In this document: positions 34,288 to 43,288 of the stretch, in pieces
Position numbering within the stretch: position 1 is the stretch's first letter
How the letters are laid out: the number at the start of each line of letters is the position of its first letter
Assembly (NCBI RefSeq): GCF_000519005.1
Contig: NZ_JAER01000027.1
Location: forward strand, 1-59,415
Reading direction: 5' to 3'
Source of the DNA: Nocardioides sp. J54
GTDB lineage: Bacteria > Actinomycetota > Actinomycetes > Propionibacteriales > Nocardioidaceae
DNA: 59,415 nucleotides
Notes under the pieces: generated by a model
The model's input: the letters and a program-made list of their open reading frames with translations, nothing else
Databases searched by the model: none
Told to the model about the DNA's origin: nothing
Translations under genes and position numbers: made by a program

Positions 34288-34782
34288 TCAGACCTCCTGG
34301 GAGAGCAGGCCCGTGTCGACGTCGTAGATGAAGCCGCCGACCTTGACGGTGTCCGGGATCAGCGGGTGCGAGCGCACCTTGCGGATGTCCTCGGCGAGGG
34401 CGACCTTCTGGTCCTCGATGACGTGGAAGGTGTGCCAGCTGACGTCGTGACCGACGGCGGCGCCGATCTTCTCCTGGATCGCGGCCTCGGAGTTCGACGC
34501 CATCGCGCAGCGGGTGTGCGGGATCACCAGGATCCGGTCCACGTTGAGCAGGTGCGAGCCGAGCACGAGGGCCTCGAGGGCGGCCTCGGTGACGCGGCCA
34601 CCGGGGTTGCGGAAGATCTTCGCGTCGCCGTAGTCGAGCCCGAGCATCTTGAGCGGGTCGATGCGCGAGTCCATGCAGGTCACGATCGCGACCCCGGCAT
34701 GGGCCTTGCCGTCGAAGCCTCCCTGGTCGAACGACGCTGCGTAGTTCTGGTTCGCCTTCAGGAGGTCATCGAAATCGCCCAT
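34288..34782 (-). CDS. Beta-class carbonic anhydrase
   Basis: A 164-residue short beta-carbonic anhydrase. The zinc site is complete: Cys36 and Asp38 in CMDSRID, and His89 and Cys92 in HTRCAM; Arg40 pairs with Asp38 as in the family. It interconverts CO2 and bicarbonate and is cytoplasmic. The length is that of the small actinobacterial type. Its promoter box TAACCT overlaps the stop codon of the upstream transporter gene, so it has its own leaderless promoter. Confidence 0.93.
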   Translation of the reverse strand: MGDFDDLLKANQNYAASFDQGGFDGKAHAGVAIVTCMDSRIDPLKMLGLDYGDAKIFRNPGGRVTEAALEALVLGSHLLNVDRILVIPHTRCAMASNSEAAIQEKIGAAVGHDVSWHTFHVIEDQKVALAEDIRKVRSHPLIPDTVKVGGFIYDVDTGLLSQEV

Positions 34783-34788
34783 GCCGAC

Positions 34789-34794
34789 AGGTTA
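34789..34794 (-). promoter_or_regulatory. -10 box TAACCT of the carbonic anhydrase gene
   Basis: On the minus strand TAACCT is 6 bases before ATG 34782. Its first three bases are the TAA stop of the upstream MFS gene. Confidence 0.55.
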
Positions 34795-36555
34795 TCCGCC
34801 GGCCCGAAGCGCCTCCGCCGTGTCCACCCCTCGGGTGCCGGCGCGGGCGAACACGAGGAGGGCGAGCAGGCCGGCGGCGAGCGCCGCGACGGCCGCCCCG
34901 GCGAACACGGCGTGCTCCTGCACGATGCCGAGCTCGCGGATCCCCAGGTCGGGGTCCTCGGCCTGGGCGGCGTAGAGGCGGCGCAGGCCGATCGTGGTCA
35001 GCGCGGAGATGCCGACGAGCATGCCGACCATGCGGGCCACGACGACCAGCGCGCTGGCCAGGCCGTGGGTGTCGTCGTCGGTGGTGGCGAGGATTGCGGC
35101 GTTGACCGGGGCGAGGGCGAGGCCGAAGCCGAGGCCGCAGAGCACCAGCGGGACGTTGCTGCCGAAGCCGTCGAGGCTGGTCTCGTCCCAGCGCGCCATC
35201 GCCACGAACGAGGCGCTGGCTGCGGCCATGCCGACGGCGGTGAGCACACCGGCCGGCACCCGGCGCAGCAGCCAGCCACCGACGAGCGCGCCGACCGGGA
35301 GCGCGGCGAGGAAGCGCAGCAGCACGAGCGCCGCGCCGAGCTGGGAGTCCTGCTGGGTCGTGGTCCGGGCGAAGAGGGGGATGTCGACCAGGGCCGCGAT
35401 GAGCGCCCAGCCGACCAGGAAGCTGACGACCAGCGAGCCCCACGCGGGCGTCGCCCGCAGCGCGCCCCGCGGCACGATCGGGTCCTCCGCGTGGCGCAGG
35501 TGGAGCAGCAGCAGGACCAGCGCGAGGGCGGAGCCGGCCAGGAACCACGGGCCCTGCGGCGAGAACACCGCGACCTCGGGGTCGGCGGTCGCGAAGGCGA
35601 GCACGATCCCGCCGAGGACCGCAGCGAGCAGGGTGGCGCCGAGCAGGTCGGCGGCGACCAGGTGGCCGAACCAGCCGCGCAGGTCGACGAGCGCGCGTGG
35701 CACGAACCAGCACCACAGCAGCAGGGCGACGCTGCAGCCGATCGTGGCGACGCCGACCGGTGTCACCCAGCGGGACCCGCCGTCGACGTACGGGATGAAC
35801 AGCTGGCCCCAGGTGAGGTCGCGCTGCAGCTCCGAGGGCTGGACGAAGGTGATGAACCCGGTCACCACGGTCGCCGCGAGCAGGAGGACGGCGACGAGGC
35901 GACCGCCCCAGCGCCGCGCCGACGGACCGGCCCCCGGGGTGGGGCTGCCCGCCGCGACCGCCCGCACGGCGCCGCCGCGCGCCAGGAGCGAGACGGCGAC
36001 GAGCAGGGCCGCCCCGCCGGCGAGGTTGATGGCGAAGATGCCGCGCCAGGTGGTGAACGACAGCACGACCGCCCCGAAGAGCGGACCGAGGACGGCCCCG
36101 AACTCCTGCACCGCCGACACCAGGCCGAGCGGCAGGCCGCGGCGCTCGACGGGGTAGAGCGCGGCGACCAGCGACATCGTCGCCGGCACCAGGCCACCGC
36201 CGCCGACCCCCTGGAGGAAGCGGCCGGCCACCATGCTGGGCAGGTCGTAGGAGATGGCGGTGACCAGCGAGCCGATGGCGAAGAGCACCAGCGACATGGC
36301 CAGCACCGGGACCTGGCCGCGCAGGTCGGCGATGCGGCCGATCAGCGGCAGCATGGCGACGTACCCCAGCAGGAAGCCGGACACGATCGGCGCGGCCCGC
36401 TGGAGCTCGTCGACCGGGATCCCGGCGCCGGCCATCATGTCCGGCAGGGCGAGGACGACGACGTAGGTGTCGATCGCCGCGAAGGCCACCGCCACCCCGC
36501 ACAGCACCAGCAGGAGGCGGTCGCGGCCGGTCGGCCGCGCGTCGATGGCGGTCAT
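34792..36555 (-). CDS. DHA2-type MFS exporter, P55/Rv1410c-like
   Basis: A 587-residue major facilitator with about 14 membrane helices. The start has the helix 1 motif AAIDTYVVVLALPDM, and GRIADLRGQVPVL is the loop 2-3 signature. GRFLQGVGGGGLVPATMS and AVQEFGAVLGPLFG are motif-C-like, marking a drug/lipid exporter. An insertion with QPSELQRDLTWGQLFIPYVDG (about 270-290) forms an external loop. Directly upstream, with a 4-base overlap, is an LppX/LprAFG lipoprotein gene. In mycobacteria this pair, lprG-p55, moves triacylated lipids to the outer envelope. The same role here is inferred from the pairing. Confidence 0.9.
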   Translation of the reverse strand: MTAIDARPTGRDRLLLVLCGVAVAFAAIDTYVVVLALPDMMAGAGIPVDELQRAAPIVSGFLLGYVAMLPLIGRIADLRGQVPVLAMSLVLFAIGSLVTAISYDLPSMVAGRFLQGVGGGGLVPATMSLVAALYPVERRGLPLGLVSAVQEFGAVLGPLFGAVVLSFTTWRGIFAINLAGGAALLVAVSLLARGGAVRAVAAGSPTPGAGPSARRWGGRLVAVLLLAATVVTGFITFVQPSELQRDLTWGQLFIPYVDGGSRWVTPVGVATIGCSVALLLWCWFVPRALVDLRGWFGHLVAADLLGATLLAAVLGGIVLAFATADPEVAVFSPQGPWFLAGSALALVLLLLHLRHAEDPIVPRGALRATPAWGSLVVSFLVGWALIAALVDIPLFARTTTQQDSQLGAALVLLRFLAALPVGALVGGWLLRRVPAGVLTAVGMAAASASFVAMARWDETSLDGFGSNVPLVLCGLGFGLALAPVNAAILATTDDDTHGLASALVVVARMVGMLVGISALTTIGLRRLYAAQAEDPDLGIRELGIVQEHAVFAGAAVAALAAGLLALLVFARAGTRGVDTAEALRAGG

Positions 36556-37274
36556 TCCGGTGCGGTGATGTCCTTGGTGACGTCGTAGCCGGTGACGTCG
36601 ATCGTGTAGGTGACCTCCTCGGCGTCCGGGAAGAAGACGCCGGTCAGCCGGGCGGTGCGCAGGTAGCCGTCGTCGTCGACCCGGTAGGTCGCGCCGAACT
36701 CGTCGCCCTCGGCGCAGGGGAGGATCTCGCGGATCGCGTCACCCGTGGCCGTGCCGGACCAGGTCGTGAAGACCTCCTTGTTGTCCTTGCCGCCGCGCTC
36801 GGACTCGCCCTTCTCGACGTCGGTGCTGGACGTCAGCACGTTCGAGACGCCGGAGTCGGGCGACAGCAGCGTGGCCGGGTCCGGCGCACAGAGGTCGTCG
36901 GGCTGGAAGCGGTCGCTCCAGCCGCCGAGCAGCGGGTGGTTGATCCACAGCGTGCCGCCGGTCGAGACGACGGGCACGTCGTTGACCGCGAACCCGGTGA
37001 CCTTGCCGCTGACCTCGCCCTCGAAGGCGGCCGGGTCGGCGACGATCGTCCCGGTGGCCGACGACAGGTAGTCGACGCCCGGGTCGTCGGTCGTCGAGAT
37101 CGACACCGTGATGCCGCTCGTGCCGTCCAGCAACTCCTTGGCCTTCGCGCCGGCCTCGGACCAGGAGGAACCCCCGCCACCACCGCCGCCGTCGTCGCCG
37201 GAGCAGGCGGAGAGCCCGCCGACGGCGAGGAGTCCGGTGAGCAGGCCGGCGGCGACACGGGTGGGGGTCGTCAT
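36552..37274 (-). CDS. LppX/LprAFG-family lipoprotein (LprG-like)
   Basis: A 240-residue lipoprotein. The signal MTTPTRVAAGLLTGLLAVGG ends in the lipobox LSAC, with Cys24 lipidated. A Gly-rich linker follows, then the LprG-type fold: AGAKAKELLDGTSGITVSIS (helix 1) and beta strands with GTIVADPAAFEGEVSGKV and TLWINHPLLGGW. Mycobacterial LprG carries triacylated glycolipids in a hydrophobic pocket and works with the P55 exporter; here the exporter gene overlaps by 4 bases. Two further Cys (LCAPD and LPCAEG) may form a disulphide. ATG 37274 is followed directly by the signal sequence. Confidence 0.88.
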   Translation of the reverse strand: MTTPTRVAAGLLTGLLAVGGLSACSGDDGGGGGGGSSWSEAGAKAKELLDGTSGITVSISTTDDPGVDYLSSATGTIVADPAAFEGEVSGKVTGFAVNDVPVVSTGGTLWINHPLLGGWSDRFQPDDLCAPDPATLLSPDSGVSNVLTSSTDVEKGESERGGKDNKEVFTTWSGTATGDAIREILPCAEGDEFGATYRVDDDGYLRTARLTGVFFPDAEEVTYTIDVTGYDVTKDITAPE

Positions 37275-37278
37275 GGGG

Positions 37279-39792
37279 TCACCCTGACACATCGGTGGAG
37301 GCCGCACCGGGGGAGGTCGCGGCGACGGCCGGGCTCGCCGTGAGCGGTCCGGCGACGGCGACGATCGGCTGGCTGCCGGGCACGCCGGAGCCGTCCCGGC
37401 GCCCGCCGGACTCGGGAAGGTCGACCGGTGCGCCGCTGGCAGCGGCCGCCCGGGCCGGGGCCGGACCGGCCCACGCGAAGACCAGGGCGTCCTCGCCCTT
37501 CAGGAACCGGTGGCAGCGCACGCCGCCGGTGGCCCGGCCCTTGGCGGGGTACTCCCAGAAGTCGGTCACCTTCACCGAGCCGGGCTCGGTGCCGGGCAGG
37601 GCGGTCGAGGAGCCGGACGCCGTCACCAGCACCACGCCGCCCGGCGCGTTGAGGTCGAGCGCGCCGAACCACACGACCCGCTCGCCGTCGGCGACCCGGA
37701 TGCCGGCCATGCCGCCGCCGGAGCGGCCCTGCGGGCGGACCGTGTCGGCGGTGTAGTGGAGCAGCTGGGCGTCGGAGGTGACGAAGCACAGCTCCTCGGC
37801 GCCGGTGGTCAGCTGGACGGCGCCGACGACCTCGTCGCCGTCCTTGAGCGAGATGACGTCCCACTCGTCCTTGTTGAGCACCTCGGGGTTGACCCGCTTC
37901 ACCACGCCCAGCTTCGTGCCCAGCGCCAGGCCGGGGCCGTCCCCGACCAGGGTGGTCAGCGCGAGCGCCCGCTCGCCGGCCGCCAGCTCGAGCATCTCGC
38001 TGAGCGGCAGGCCGCCCTGGAGGTTCGGCTCGTTGGCCGAGGGCGGGATCGCGGGGAGGTCGAGCACCGAGAGCCGCAGGAGCCGGCCGGCGGAGGTGAG
38101 CACGCCGATGTCGGCTCGGGCCGTCGTGCGCACCGCGGACACGACCACGTCGTGGTTGGCCCGTCCTCCGCCGGTGCCGAGCTCGTCGGCGCCGGAGGTG
38201 CGGGCCAGCAGCCCGGACGACGACAGCAGTGCGAAGCACGGGTCGTCGGGGACCTCGAGCGGGGTGGCCGCGGCGGCGACGGCGGTGCCGGCCGACTCGA
38301 GCAGGACGGTACGACGCGGGGTGCCGTAGGTCTTGGCGACCTCGGCCAGCTCGGTCGAGACGACCTTCTTCAGCAGGCCCTCGTCGGCGAGGATCGCGTC
38401 GAGCTCCTCGATCTCCTTGCGCAGCGTCTCCTGCTCCTTCTCCAGCTCGAGGCGGGAGAAGCGGGTGAGCCGGCGCAGCTGCATCTCGAGGATGTACTCG
38501 GCCTGCAGCTCGGAGAGGTCGAACACGCTCATCAGCCGCTCCTTCGCGGCCGCGGAGTTGTCGCTGGTCCGGATGACCTGGATGACCTCGTCGATGTCGA
38601 GCAGCGCGATGAGCAGGCCGTCGACGAGGTGCAGCCGGTCGGCCTTCTTGCCGCGGCGGAACTGGGAGCGGCGGCGCACCACGTCGTACCGGTGCTGGAG
38701 GAAGACCTCCAGCATCTCCTTGAGGCCCAGCGTCCGCGGCTGGCCGTCGACCAGGGCCACGTTGTTGATCCCGAAGGAGTCCTCCATCGGCGTCAGCTTG
38801 TAGAGCTGCTCGAGCAGGGCCTCCGGGACGAACCCGTTCTTGACCTCGATGACCAGGCGTAGGCCGCTCTCGCGGTCGGTGAGGTCCTTCATGTCCGCGA
38901 TGCCCTGGATCTTCTTGGACTGGACCAGGGTCTTGATCCGCTCCATGACCTTCTCGGTCCCGACGTTGTAGGGCAGCTCGGTCACCACGATGCCCTTGCG
39001 CCGCCCGACGGTCTCGATCCGGGCCGTGGCGCGCATCTTGAACGAGCCACGACCGGTCTCGTAGGCGTCGCGGATGCCGTCGAGGCCGACGATCTTGCCG
39101 CCGGTCGGCAGGTCGGGGCCCGGGATGAACCGCATCAGGCCCTCGACGTCGGTCTTCGGGTGCTGGATGAGGTGGCGCAGCGCCTGGACCACCTCGACCA
39201 GGTTGTGCGGGGCCATGTTGGTCGCCATGCCGACCGCGATGCCGGTGGTGCCGTTGACGATCAGGTTCGGGATCGCCGAGGGCAGCACGGTCGGCTCGTA
39301 CTCGCGGCTGTCGTAGTTGGGCTTGAAGTCGACGGTGTCCTCGTCGATCGACTCCGTCATGGCGACCGCGGCCGGGGCCATCCGGGCCTCGGTGTAACGC
39401 ATGGCCGCCGGGGGGTCCTCGCCGCCGGGGGAGCCGAAGTTGCCGTGGCCGTCGACCATCGGCAGCCGCAGCGCCCACGGCTGGGCGGTGCGGACCAGGG
39501 CGTCGTAGATCGCGCCGTCGCCGTGCGGGTGCAGGCGACCCATGACCTCACCGACGATGCGCGCACACTTGGAGTGGCCGCGGTCGGGGAGCAGCCGCAT
39601 GTCGTTCATCGTGTAGAGGATCCGGCGCTGCACCGGCTTGAGGCCGTCGCGGGCGTCCGGCAGCGCCCGGGAGTAGATGACCGAGTAGGCGTACTCCAGG
39701 AACGACGACTGCATCTCGTCGCGGATGTCGGTGTCGAGGATGTGCTCCTCGAAGTCCTCCGGGAGGGGTTCCTGCCTGGTGCGCCGTGCCAT
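37279..39792 (-). CDS. parC: DNA topoisomerase IV / type IIA topoisomerase subunit A
   Basis: An 837-residue breakage-reunion subunit, partner of the subunit B gene at 29491-31563. The active-site Tyr is Tyr133 in AAMRYTEARM. The quinolone-contact stretch HPHGDGAIYDAL has Gly where E. coli GyrA has Ser83. The GIAVGMATNMAPHNLVEV and tower-domain QAEYILEMQLRRLT stretches are typical. The C-terminal beta-pinwheel (about 500-800) lacks an obvious GyrA-box and the tail is Ala/Pro/Gly-rich, which favours ParC (decatenation) over gyrase. ATG 39792 is preferred to 39801; GAGAAT lies 7 bases upstream. The LprG gene starts 4 bases after its stop. Confidence 0.93.
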   Translation of the reverse strand: MARRTRQEPLPEDFEEHILDTDIRDEMQSSFLEYAYSVIYSRALPDARDGLKPVQRRILYTMNDMRLLPDRGHSKCARIVGEVMGRLHPHGDGAIYDALVRTAQPWALRLPMVDGHGNFGSPGGEDPPAAMRYTEARMAPAAVAMTESIDEDTVDFKPNYDSREYEPTVLPSAIPNLIVNGTTGIAVGMATNMAPHNLVEVVQALRHLIQHPKTDVEGLMRFIPGPDLPTGGKIVGLDGIRDAYETGRGSFKMRATARIETVGRRKGIVVTELPYNVGTEKVMERIKTLVQSKKIQGIADMKDLTDRESGLRLVIEVKNGFVPEALLEQLYKLTPMEDSFGINNVALVDGQPRTLGLKEMLEVFLQHRYDVVRRRSQFRRGKKADRLHLVDGLLIALLDIDEVIQVIRTSDNSAAAKERLMSVFDLSELQAEYILEMQLRRLTRFSRLELEKEQETLRKEIEELDAILADEGLLKKVVSTELAEVAKTYGTPRRTVLLESAGTAVAAAATPLEVPDDPCFALLSSSGLLARTSGADELGTGGGRANHDVVVSAVRTTARADIGVLTSAGRLLRLSVLDLPAIPPSANEPNLQGGLPLSEMLELAAGERALALTTLVGDGPGLALGTKLGVVKRVNPEVLNKDEWDVISLKDGDEVVGAVQLTTGAEELCFVTSDAQLLHYTADTVRPQGRSGGGMAGIRVADGERVVWFGALDLNAPGGVVLVTASGSSTALPGTEPGSVKVTDFWEYPAKGRATGGVRCHRFLKGEDALVFAWAGPAPARAAAASGAPVDLPESGGRRDGSGVPGSQPIVAVAGPLTASPAVAATSPGAASTDVSG

Positions 39793-39884
39793 GGGACCCA
39801 TTCTCGCTGGTCGCCCCGATGATTCCGCGGAGGAGGGTCCGGTCTGTCACCGGACGCGGCTCTGGCGCGTGCGGGGCTGCCCGA

Positions 39885-39890
39885 TAGATT
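39885..39890 (+). promoter_or_regulatory. -10 box TAGATT of the GNAT/acyl-CoA synthetase gene
   Basis: TAGATT lies 7 bases before GTG 39898, supporting a leaderless transcript and the GTG start. Confidence 0.55.
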
Positions 39891-39897
39891 TCTCCCT

Positions 39898-42621
39898 GTG
39901 ACCGCCGGAGACGCGACCCCGACCCAGGAGATCGTCGCGCCCCCGGCGCACTGGGAGGGCGACGTCCTGCTCCGCGACGGCCGCACCGCCCACATCCGGC
40001 CGATCCGGCCCGAGGACGACGAGATCCTCGTCGAGTTCTACTCCCGCGTGTCCGACGAGTCGAAGTACTACCGCTTCTTCTCGCCGATGCCGGTCCTCTC
40101 CGAGCGGGACGTGCGCCGGTTCACCCACGTCGACCACGTCGACCGGGTCGCGCTCATCGTGATCCTGCAGGAGAAGATGATCGCCGTCGGCCGGTACGAC
40201 GCCGTGGGTGACGGCGAGGCCGAGGTGGCCTTCCTCGTGGAGGACGGGCACCAGGGGCGCGGCATCGCCCAGCTGCTCCTCGAGCACCTCGCCCAGGCCG
40301 GGCGGGAGCGGGGGATCGAGCGGTTCACCGCCGAGGTGCTGCCGGACAACACCCGGATGATCCAGACCTTCCGCGACGCCGGCTACCGCGTCGCCAGCGG
40401 CTACCACGACGGCGTGATCACGCTGGAGTTCCCGATCGACCCGACCGACACCGCGATCGGGGTGATGCGCGACCGCGAGCACGCCGCCGAGGCCGCCTCC
40501 ATCCACCGCTTCTTCCACCCCAAGTCGGTCGCGATCATCGGTGCCAGCCGCCGTCAGGACACCATCGGCCAGGTCCTCGTCCGCAACCTGGTGATGGCCG
40601 ACTTCACCGGGCGCGTCTACGTCGTCAACCCCAGCGCGCCCGCCGTCTCCGGCCTGCCGGCCTACCGCAACGTCAACGACATCCCCGACGACGTCGACGT
40701 CGCGGTCGTCGCCGTCCCGGCCGACGCGGTGACCGACGTCGTCCTCGACTGTGCCAACAAGGGTGTCCACGGGCTGATCGTGATCTCCTCCGGCTTCGCC
40801 GAGACCGGCGAGGAGGGCCGCCGCCGGCAGCGCCACCTCGCGGGGCTGTGCCGCTCCTACGGCCTGCGCCTGATCGGCCCCAACTGCCTCGGCGCGATCA
40901 ACACCGACCCGACCGTGCAGGTCAACGCCTCGCTCTCCTCGGTCATGCCCAACCGCGGTCGAGCCGGCTTCTTCTGCCAGTCCGGTGCCCTCGGCTCCGC
41001 GATCCTGGAGAAGGTCAAGAACCGTGGCCTGGGCATCTCGACCTTCGTCAGCGCGGGCAACCGCGCCGACGTCTCCGGCAACGACCTCCTGCAGTACTGG
41101 GAGGAGGACGACGCCACCGAGGTCGTCATGATGTACCTCGAGTCGATCGGTAACCCGCGCAAGTTCTCCCGCATCGCGCGGCGGGTCTCCAAGCGCAAGC
41201 CGATCGTCGCGGTCCGGTCCGGCCGGACGACCCAGGGCGTGCCGATGGGCCACGCGGTCCGCCGGATCGGTGCCCCGCAGGCCGCCGTCGACGCCATGTT
41301 CCGCCAGGCCGGCGTGATCCAGGTCGACACCCTCGACGACATGTTCGACGTCGCCCAGCTGCTCGCGCACCAGCCGCTGCCGCGCGGGCGCCGGGTCGCG
41401 ATCGTCGGCAACTCCGACGCGCTCGGCCTGCTCGCCGCCGACGCCGCCTCGGCCGTCGGGCTGGTGGTCAACCGGTCCGTCGCCCTCGGCGCCGACGCCA
41501 CCGCGGAGGACTTCGAGGACGCGCTCGACGACGCCATCGACGACCCGGACGTCGACTCCGTCATCGCCGTCTACATCCCGCCGCTCGACGTCAGCGGCGA
41601 GGAGGTCGCCAACGTGCTCGCCGCGGTCGGCGAGCAGTCGGACAAGCCGCTGGTGTCGTCCTTCCTCGGCGCGGAGGGCATCCCCGAGCTGCTGCGGGTG
41701 CCCGACGTCGCGGGCTCCTCCGCGGGACGCGGCTCCGTGCCGTCGTACCCCGCGGTCGAGGCGGCGGTGCGGGCCCTGGCCCGGGTCGTCGACTACGCGG
41801 TGTGGCTGAAGAACCCCGACGGGAAGGTGGCCGAGGCCGAGGACGTCGACGTCCGCGCTGCCCGCCGGCTGGTCAACGGGATCCTGTCCGACCCCGCCGT
41901 GGTCGCCGCCGACCGCGAGGTCGAGCTCGACCAGGACCAGGTGACGCGCCTGCTGGCGGCCTACGGCATCGAGCTGTGGCCGACCCTGCAGGTCAGGGAC
42001 GTCGACGACGCGGTCGCCGCGGGGGAGACGCTCGGCTGGAACGTCGTGCTCAAGTCGACCCTGCCGTCGGTCCGCGAGCGGCCCGACCAGGTCCACGTGT
42101 GGCGCAACATCGACGACGAGGCCGAGATGCGTGAGGCCTGGGACGACCTGTGCCGCCTCGTGGACCCGGCGACGGGCCGGTTCGTGGTCCAGCGCAACGC
42201 CCCCACCGGGGTCCCGATCGCCGTCCGCTCGTTCGAGGACCCGCTGTTCGGCCCGGTCGTCTCCTTCGGCATCTCCGGCCCGGTCATCGAGCTGCTTCAG
42301 GACTGGTCCTACCGGATCCCGCCGCTGGGGGAGCACGAGGTCTCGGCGATGATCCGGGAGGTGAAGAGCGCGCCGCTGCTCTTCGGCTACCGCGGTGCCG
42401 AGGCTGTGGACGTCGCCGCGATCGAGGACCTGATCACCCGCGTCGCCGAGCTCCAGAACGACCTGCCGCAGGTCAGCTCCCTCGAGCTCTCGCTGGTGCT
42501 CGCCGGCGTCGACGGGGCCCGGGTGCTGACCGCCACCGCGCGGGTCGCCGCGGTCAAGGACCCCCGCCCGGACTCGTTCGTGCGGCGGATGCCCGACCTG
42601 ATCACGACCATCCCCGACTGA
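39898..42621 (+). CDS. GNAT acetyltransferase fused to ADP-forming acyl-CoA synthetase
   Basis: A 907-residue fusion. Residues 22-185 form a GNAT domain with the acetyl-CoA loop EDGHQGRGIAQLL. From about 205 the NDP-forming acyl-CoA synthetase core follows: FFHPKSVAIIGASRRQDTIG (CoA binding), GPNCLGAINTDP, CQSGALGSA, and a C-terminal ATP-grasp-like part with LLAAYGIELWPTLQV. The phospho-His region of active ADP-forming enzymes is not evident, so the synthetase part may be regulatory, as proposed for Pat-type lysine acetyltransferases. E. coli PatZ has the GNAT domain at the other end. Likely role: acetyl-CoA-dependent protein acetylation. Confidence 0.92.
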   Translation: MTAGDATPTQEIVAPPAHWEGDVLLRDGRTAHIRPIRPEDDEILVEFYSRVSDESKYYRFFSPMPVLSERDVRRFTHVDHVDRVALIVILQEKMIAVGRYDAVGDGEAEVAFLVEDGHQGRGIAQLLLEHLAQAGRERGIERFTAEVLPDNTRMIQTFRDAGYRVASGYHDGVITLEFPIDPTDTAIGVMRDREHAAEAASIHRFFHPKSVAIIGASRRQDTIGQVLVRNLVMADFTGRVYVVNPSAPAVSGLPAYRNVNDIPDDVDVAVVAVPADAVTDVVLDCANKGVHGLIVISSGFAETGEEGRRRQRHLAGLCRSYGLRLIGPNCLGAINTDPTVQVNASLSSVMPNRGRAGFFCQSGALGSAILEKVKNRGLGISTFVSAGNRADVSGNDLLQYWEEDDATEVVMMYLESIGNPRKFSRIARRVSKRKPIVAVRSGRTTQGVPMGHAVRRIGAPQAAVDAMFRQAGVIQVDTLDDMFDVAQLLAHQPLPRGRRVAIVGNSDALGLLAADAASAVGLVVNRSVALGADATAEDFEDALDDAIDDPDVDSVIAVYIPPLDVSGEEVANVLAAVGEQSDKPLVSSFLGAEGIPELLRVPDVAGSSAGRGSVPSYPAVEAAVRALARVVDYAVWLKNPDGKVAEAEDVDVRAARRLVNGILSDPAVVAADREVELDQDQVTRLLAAYGIELWPTLQVRDVDDAVAAGETLGWNVVLKSTLPSVRERPDQVHVWRNIDDEAEMREAWDDLCRLVDPATGRFVVQRNAPTGVPIAVRSFEDPLFGPVVSFGISGPVIELLQDWSYRIPPLGEHEVSAMIREVKSAPLLFGYRGAEAVDVAAIEDLITRVAELQNDLPQVSSLELSLVLAGVDGARVLTATARVAAVKDPRPDSFVRRMPDLITTIPD

Positions 42622-42694
42622 GCCTCGCACCGCGACCAGCGGCGTGCGCCCCCGTCCCGGTGGGGCGCAGGGCGGTCGTGCGAGGATTCCACCC

Positions 42695-43288
42695 ATGCCG
42701 AACGCACGTGCGCGCACTGGTGACCACCGGGACCGGATGGCCGAGCTCCACACCGCCATCAACCGCACCGGCTACTACCCCGAGGTCGTCGCCGACGCGG
42801 TGACCGATGCCTGTGGCGGGGAGCCGGTGGTGTCCTTCTACGTCCACCACGAGCCGACGTTCGAGCGCGACGAGGTGCGCCGCCACCAGACGGTGGTCGT
42901 GCTGACCCCGACCCGGCTCATCCTCGCCCACACCGACGAGCACGCCGGCGACGACCTGCTGCCCGAGCCCTACACCTCGACGTCGACCGAGGCGGTCAGC
43001 CTCAGCGCGGTGGCGTCGGTGGTGGTCACCCGGATGACGACCAACCCGACGGCCGGGCCGCGCCCTCCGGCCGAGGCCGTGCTGACCATCGGCTGGGGCG
43101 CCGTGAGCCGCGTCGACCTCGAGCCGGCCGGGTGCGACGACCCGCAGTGCGAGGCCGACCACGGCTACACCGGCACCCTGTCCTCCGACGACTTCTCGCT
43201 GCGGGTCTCGGCGGCCGCCGACGGCTCGGACGCGGTGGGCGGGCTGCTCTCGTTCGCCGCCTCCCTGTCCGCGCTCACCCGTGGCTGA
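42695..43288 (+). CDS. DUF5998 family protein
   Basis: A 197-residue actinobacterial DUF5998 protein, soluble and beta-rich. ELHTAINRTGYYPEVVADAV, VSFYVHHEPTFERDEVRRH and VVLTPTRLILAHTDEH are the conserved parts; CDDPQCEADHGYTG near 145-158 carries two Cys and a His that may bind metal. Its function is unknown. GAGGAT lies 7 bases before ATG 42695, a weak -10 variant. The next gene overlaps its end by 8 bases, suggesting a functional link with the phosphodiesterase. Confidence 0.85.
   Translation: MPNARARTGDHRDRMAELHTAINRTGYYPEVVADAVTDACGGEPVVSFYVHHEPTFERDEVRRHQTVVVLTPTRLILAHTDEHAGDDLLPEPYTSTSTEAVSLSAVASVVVTRMTTNPTAGPRPPAEAVLTIGWGAVSRVDLEPAGCDDPQCEADHGYTGTLSSDDFSLRVSAAADGSDAVGGLLSFAASLSALTRG

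Noticed and set aside
34366..36588. A 740-codon open frame opposite the MFS gene
   Set aside because: It is Arg/Gly/His-rich, lacks any family motif and mirrors the codon structure of the true gene; typical of antisense frames in GC-rich DNA. The same holds for 738-2186, 10634-11830, 29428-31575, 39847-42768 and 55945-59115.
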